8,937 nucleotides of DNA from JBOGED01 sp050743625 (GTDB lineage Bacteria; Actinomycetota; Nitriliruptoria; Euzebyales; Egibacteraceae): NCBI GenBank assembly GCA_050743625.1, contig JBOGED010000172.1, forward strand, positions 1-8,937, written 5' to 3'. The position numbers were made by a program, and so were the translations under genes. Of the stretch, positions 6,186 to 8,937 are shown piece by piece (position 1 is the stretch's first letter; each line of letters begins with the position of its first letter). The notes under the pieces were generated by a model. It was not told where the DNA came from. It saw only the letters and a list, made by a program, of their open reading frames with translations, and made no database searches.

Positions 6186-7409
6186 CTAGCCCGGGTCCTG
6201 GATGTCGTCGCGTGTGGGACGCGACCCATCGGCGCGCTGCTCGTGTTCCAGCAGGGCGCCACGGGTTACCGCCTGGTCGCCGAAGCGGGTGCGGGCTTGG
6301 TCAGCGGCGCGCTCGAGGATCGACCAGCGGTCATCGGCGAACATGCGGAGCTGGTGAGCTGCTCCGGCAGGGAGGAGATTCGTCACCGCGACGCCGACAA
6401 GGCGGACACGTACTCGCTCGAGCCGCAGCGCGTCGAGGAGCGCGGCGACCTCGCGGTGCAGTTCGGTCGCATGGTCCGTCGGCACCGGCAGCGTCCGGGA
6501 GCGGGTCACGGTCTGGAAGTTCGCGTAGCGCAGCTTCAGTGTCACCGTCCGCCCGGCGGCGCCGCCGCGACGGAGCCGTTGCGCCACGGTCTCGGATAAT
6601 CGCAGCAATTCCCGGCGTAACACAGCGGGATCGTCGACGTCGCGGTCGAACGTCTCTTCGGCGCTCATTCCCTTCGCGGGCTGGTGCGGTACGACCGGTC
6701 GTTGGTCAGATCCCTTGGCCAGCTCGAACAGCTGCGCCCCAGCGGCGTGGCCGACGATCCGTATGAGCACTTGCTCGCCGGCCTGGATCACATCGGCGAC
6801 CGAGCGCAGCCCGAACCGGTCGAGGCGGGCGGCGGTCTGCTCCCCCACTCCCCATAGGTCACGAACGGGCAGCGGATCGAGGAAGGCACGGACCTGCTCA
6901 GCGCGCAAGTGGAGCAACCCGTCGGGTTTGGCCTTGCCGCTGCAGAGCTTCGCGAGGTACTTGTTCGGCGCGACGCCGACGCTCGCGGGCAGCTCAAGCT
7001 CGTCGCGGATCCGTTGCCGAAGCCGGGCTCCGATCACCGCCGGTTGGCCGAACAGGCGAACCGCCCCACCGACGTCGAGGAAGGCCTCGTCGAGCGCCAG
7101 CGGCTCGACGAGCGGGGTAACGGAGTCGAGGATCTGGCGGAGCGCCACAGAGGCCTCTTGATAGGCAGAGAAATCCGGTGGGATCACGACCGCTTCGGGA
7201 CACAGCCGCCGTGCGCGCGCTATCGGCATCGCCGAACTCACCCCGAACCGCCGCGCTTCGTAGGACGCGCTCGCCACCACCCCTCGCCCACCCAACCCCC
7301 CCACAAGCACCGCCCTCCCCGCCAAAGACGGGTCCCGCCGCACCTCGACCGACGCATAAAACGCGTCCATATCAACATGGAGGATGGGCTCGGGGGGTCG
7401 CACGTACAT
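6186..7409 (-). CDS. dinB: DNA polymerase IV (Y-family translesion polymerase)
   Basis: A 407-residue Y-family DNA polymerase that copies past damaged template bases at low fidelity. The palm signature is HVDMDAFYASVE (metal ligands D13 and D15), and the second acidic pair is in LALDEAFLDV (D107, E108). Also visible are SYEARRFGVSSAMP, ASVGVAPNKYLAKLCSGKAKPDG, helix-hairpin-helix sequence around LWGVGEQTAARLDRFGLRSV, and the little-finger domain (SAEETFDRDV onward). A clamp-binding motif is probably QLRMF at 353-357, followed by the usual RFGDQAVTRGALL. All catalytic residues are present, so it is DinB-like and not the inactive ImuB type. The start is well fixed: an in-frame TAA lies at 7413-7415 and residue 13 is catalytic, leaving only ATG 7409 or GTG 7403. 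No Shine-Dalgarno is possible outside the hairpin that ends 3 nt upstream. It lies downstream of the TPR and dnaE2 genes on the same strand. Confidence 0.96.
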   Translation of the reverse strand: MYVRPPEPILHVDMDAFYASVEVRRDPSLAGRAVLVGGLGGRGVVASASYEARRFGVSSAMPIARARRLCPEAVVIPPDFSAYQEASVALRQILDSVTPLVEPLALDEAFLDVGGAVRLFGQPAVIGARLRQRIRDELELPASVGVAPNKYLAKLCSGKAKPDGLLHLRAEQVRAFLDPLPVRDLWGVGEQTAARLDRFGLRSVADVIQAGEQVLIRIVGHAAGAQLFELAKGSDQRPVVPHQPAKGMSAEETFDRDVDDPAVLRRELLRLSETVAQRLRRGGAAGRTVTLKLRYANFQTVTRSRTLPVPTDHATELHREVAALLDALRLERVRVRLVGVAVTNLLPAGAAHQLRMFADDRWSILERAADQARTRFGDQAVTRGALLEHEQRADGSRPTRDDIQDPG

Positions 7410-7412
7410 GGC

Positions 7413-7458
7413 TTATGGCCAGGCTTTCTCACGTATGCGTGAGCAAGCCTGGCCGTAA
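7413..7458. repeat. Large near-perfect hairpin filling the gap before dinB
   Basis: Arms 7413-7433 and 7438-7458 pair at 19 of 21 positions by Watson-Crick rules, with one mismatch (7427/7444) and one possible G-U wobble (7416/7455), around the 4-nt loop TATG. The core arms are GGCCAGGCTT and AAGCCTGGCC. It occupies 46 of the 56 bp between the TPR stop and the dinB ATG and ends 3 nt before that ATG. No T tract follows on the minus strand. It could act as a terminator for the upstream genes, as an RNA structure limiting dinB translation, or as a protein-binding palindrome. Confidence 0.7.
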
Positions 7459-7465
7459 AGGGGAT

Positions 7466-8344
7466 TCACTCGTCGAGCGCCGCGCGGGCGCGAGCGAGCC
7501 ATTCGCGGACCTGGGGCGCGGTCGACCCGAGATCGATCGCGCGCTCGAACAGCGGGATCGCGAGGTCGTACTCACCAGCTCGGTACAACGGGACGCCAGC
7601 GTTCTGGTAGAGAGTCCGGAGCGTCGCGGGATCGGCCGCAGGCTCCTGCCCGGCTTGCTGGAGCTCAAACTGGTGGTCGAGCAGGGCAGTGACCGCGACG
7701 GCGCTGCGCCGCAGGGTGTTGCGCTGTCCAGCGGCCCGGTAGGCATGAAGCTGGAGGACTCGGGCTTCCGTCCACGCCCAAAACCCACGGTCCCAACCGG
7801 GATCCTCGTCCGCGATGCGGCGCATCCTGCGGGCCAGTTGAAGTGCCTCCTCGTGGCGTCCGAGCTCTGCCAGGATGACTCCGGCCGTGCGCAACAGATA
7901 GAGACGGTCGAGGCGGTTATCGGGTGCGGGGACGGTCTCGTCGAGGAGCTCGGCAAAGATCGTAAGCCACTCTTCTTGGCGACCGATCGTGACCCAGCAC
8001 AGTGCTTGGGTGCCGTCGGCCATGATCCACAAGAGGCGATCGACCGGCAACGCAGCGCGCGCCCAGTCGAGCAGCGCGAGCTGAGCCTCCACCGCCTCAT
8101 CACACCGGCCAAGAACGGCGAGTTGGTCCACCAGTTCACCGCGCGCCCAGGCCTCCTCGTCAGCCGGCAGGGGCTGGTCGAGGTAGCGCGTAAGTAGATC
8201 CACGACCGCCTCCCCCCGCCCGAGATGGCCGAAGACGCTGGTCGCGGTGTGCACGAGTGCGGAGTCGAGGCTGCCCGTGGCGAGCCGCGCTTCTAGCTCA
8301 GCCGCAGCTTGAGAGAAATCGTCGAAGCTCGCGTCGTCGGTCAT
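7466..8344 (-). CDS. TPR-like helical-repeat protein of unknown function
   Basis: A 292-residue protein, apparently soluble and all-helical, with no signal peptide or membrane helix. Tetratricopeptide-type helix pairs are visible. The clearest is near the C-terminus, LYQNAGVPLYRAGEYDLAIP followed by LFERAIDLG. Others are LYLLRTAGVILAELGRHEEA followed by LQLARRM, and ELVDQLAVLGRCDEAVEAQL. Such repeats usually make protein-protein contacts. No enzyme motif is seen. The start is set by an ATGA overlap with the end of dnaE2 (ATG 8344-8342, TGA 8343-8341). The frame stays open upstream to 8725, but that part overlaps dnaE2 in another frame and has non-natural composition. The coupling implies production together with DnaE2, and dinB follows 56 bp downstream. 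A role in assembling or controlling the translesion polymerases is inference from context only; it could be unrelated. Confidence 0.82.
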   Translation of the reverse strand: MTDDASFDDFSQAAAELEARLATGSLDSALVHTATSVFGHLGRGEAVVDLLTRYLDQPLPADEEAWARGELVDQLAVLGRCDEAVEAQLALLDWARAALPVDRLLWIMADGTQALCWVTIGRQEEWLTIFAELLDETVPAPDNRLDRLYLLRTAGVILAELGRHEEALQLARRMRRIADEDPGWDRGFWAWTEARVLQLHAYRAAGQRNTLRRSAVAVTALLDHQFELQQAGQEPAADPATLRTLYQNAGVPLYRAGEYDLAIPLFERAIDLGSTAPQVREWLARARAALDE

Positions 8345-8937
8345 CGACCTGCCGATCCTGTCGAAGCATGCCAAAGCTTGCGTGAAGCGTTGTCGTCGTC
8401 CACGCGGGTTTCCGGCTCGGCGAGGGCCTGGGCGAGCCGACCTTCCTGCCACGAGCGCATGAGCTGGGAGAGGTCCCACGCCGTGTTCGCGTTGATCGAC
8501 ACCCCACGGCGGCCGGACCGGCGGACGGTGCCCTCGACCACGAGCAGCCAGCCATGGAAGACGATCCGCGCGCAGCGTTCGTGAACAGATTCGAAGAACG
8601 CACTGTCGCTCACACCGGTCCCGTCGTCGAGTGACAGAAAGATCACTCGCTGGCCCGAGCGCACGGGCGGGGTCTGGGTCGCGACCTTCGCACCCGCTAC
8701 CCGCACACGCTGTCCCGACCTGCACCCGAGCAAGTCACCTGCCCGAGTCACGCATAGCACATCGAGCAGTCCCTCATAGAACCGCATGACGTGGCAAGTG
8801 ACCTCCAGGCCGAGCACCTCCAGCTCGGCGCGAACCCGCTCGCTGCGCGTGTAGTCGGCCAGGCCCGATGGACCACCCGGTCCGATCACGGCGGTCGCCT
8901 TCGATCCTTGATCCCCACCCCCCGGGGGGGGGGGGGG
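8341..8937 (-). CDS. dnaE2: Error-prone DNA polymerase DnaE2/ImuC, C-terminal part (cut by window end)
   Basis: About 198 residues of the C-terminus of a C-family polymerase; the catalytic PHP and palm parts lie beyond the window. The region RSERVRAELEVLGLEVTCHV and the following FYEGLLDVLCV match the segment before the OB fold. RSGQRVRVAGAKVATQTPPV, then RSGQRVIFLSLDDGTG and FFESVHERC, are the OB-fold (tRNA_anti-type) domain as found in DnaE2. The ending KLWHASTGSAGR is typical of DnaE2 rather than the replicative DnaE1. DnaE2 works with accessory proteins in damage-induced mutagenesis. The stop overlaps the start of the TPR gene. At the window edge the frame reads a proline run and glycines from the C6/G14 tract, probably an assembly artefact, so residues upstream of about 8917 should not be trusted. 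A GTG at 8889 is not the real start. Confidence 0.92.
   Translation of the reverse strand, partial: PPPPPGGGDQGSKATAVIGPGGPSGLADYTRSERVRAELEVLGLEVTCHVMRFYEGLLDVLCVTRAGDLLGCRSGQRVRVAGAKVATQTPPVRSGQRVIFLSLDDGTGVSDSAFFESVHERCARIVFHGWLLVVEGTVRRSGRRGVSINANTAWDLSQLMRSWQEGRLAQALAEPETRVDDDNASRKLWHASTGSAGR
8918..8937. other. C6/G14 homopolymer at the right end
   Basis: Six C followed by fourteen G run to the last base of the window. This is unlike the rest of the sequence and has the look of a contig end with a poly-G read or assembly artefact. It falls inside the dnaE2 frame, in what should be a linker before the OB fold. Confidence 0.6.

Noticed and set aside
8345..8725. Upstream extension of the TPR protein frame to 8725
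   Set aside because: It lies inside the conserved dnaE2 OB-fold coding sequence in a different frame; its Arg/Gly/Pro-rich translation has no family features, and the ATGA overlap at 8341-8344 gives a natural start.
6037..8937. LexA/SOS boxes for the translesion polymerase genes
   Set aside because: I looked for the actinobacterial pattern CGAAC-N4-GTTCG near dinB and the TPR gene and saw no convincing match; the dnaE2 promoter is outside the window.

Overview
The window is a high-GC chromosomal segment with dense genes and several GTG starts. A DUF3040 membrane protein, the MoxR / DUF58 / transglutaminase trio, and a DnaE2-type polymerase near a DinB-type polymerase all point to the phylum Actinomycetota. 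The class cannot be fixed from this sequence. The right end (8924-8937) is a pure G run that looks like a contig end or assembly artefact, so the last gene is cut there.

Layout, left to right: (1) a TetR-family repressor on the minus strand (137-781) with a weak terminator-like hairpin behind it. (2) A divergent intergenic region (782-975) holding a palindrome that is a good candidate operator. (3) A plus-strand set: MoxR AAA+ ATPase (976-1947), DUF58 protein (1953-3176) and a polytopic membrane transglutaminase of the TgpA type (3478-5652). The first two are 5 bp apart. The third is separated by about 300 bp filled with two kinds of short repeat and one small ORF. (4) A tight convergent junction at 5653-5685, then minus-strand genes: DUF3040 (5686-6036), DinB/Pol IV (6186-7409), a TPR-like helical-repeat protein (7466-8344) and the C-terminal part of DnaE2/ImuC (8341-8937, cut by the window end).

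How the genes fit together: MoxR, DUF58 and TgpA-type transglutaminase are a recurrent trio. The ATPase is thought to act on or with the DUF58 protein, and the transglutaminase-like enzyme faces the outside of the membrane; its substrate is unknown. From memory, DinB, DUF3040 and this trio lie near the division/cell-wall (dcw) cluster in other actinobacteria. Here the gene beyond MoxR is a TetR regulator instead. The second group reads dnaE2 -> TPR protein -> dinB: two translesion polymerases on either side of an uncharacterised protein whose start codon overlaps the dnaE2 stop (ATGA). An almost perfect 21-bp-arm hairpin fills the gap before dinB and ends 3 nt before its start codon.

Most worth a second look: the TPR protein coupled to DnaE2, the hairpin at the dinB start, and the repeat-loaded gap between the DUF58 and transglutaminase genes.
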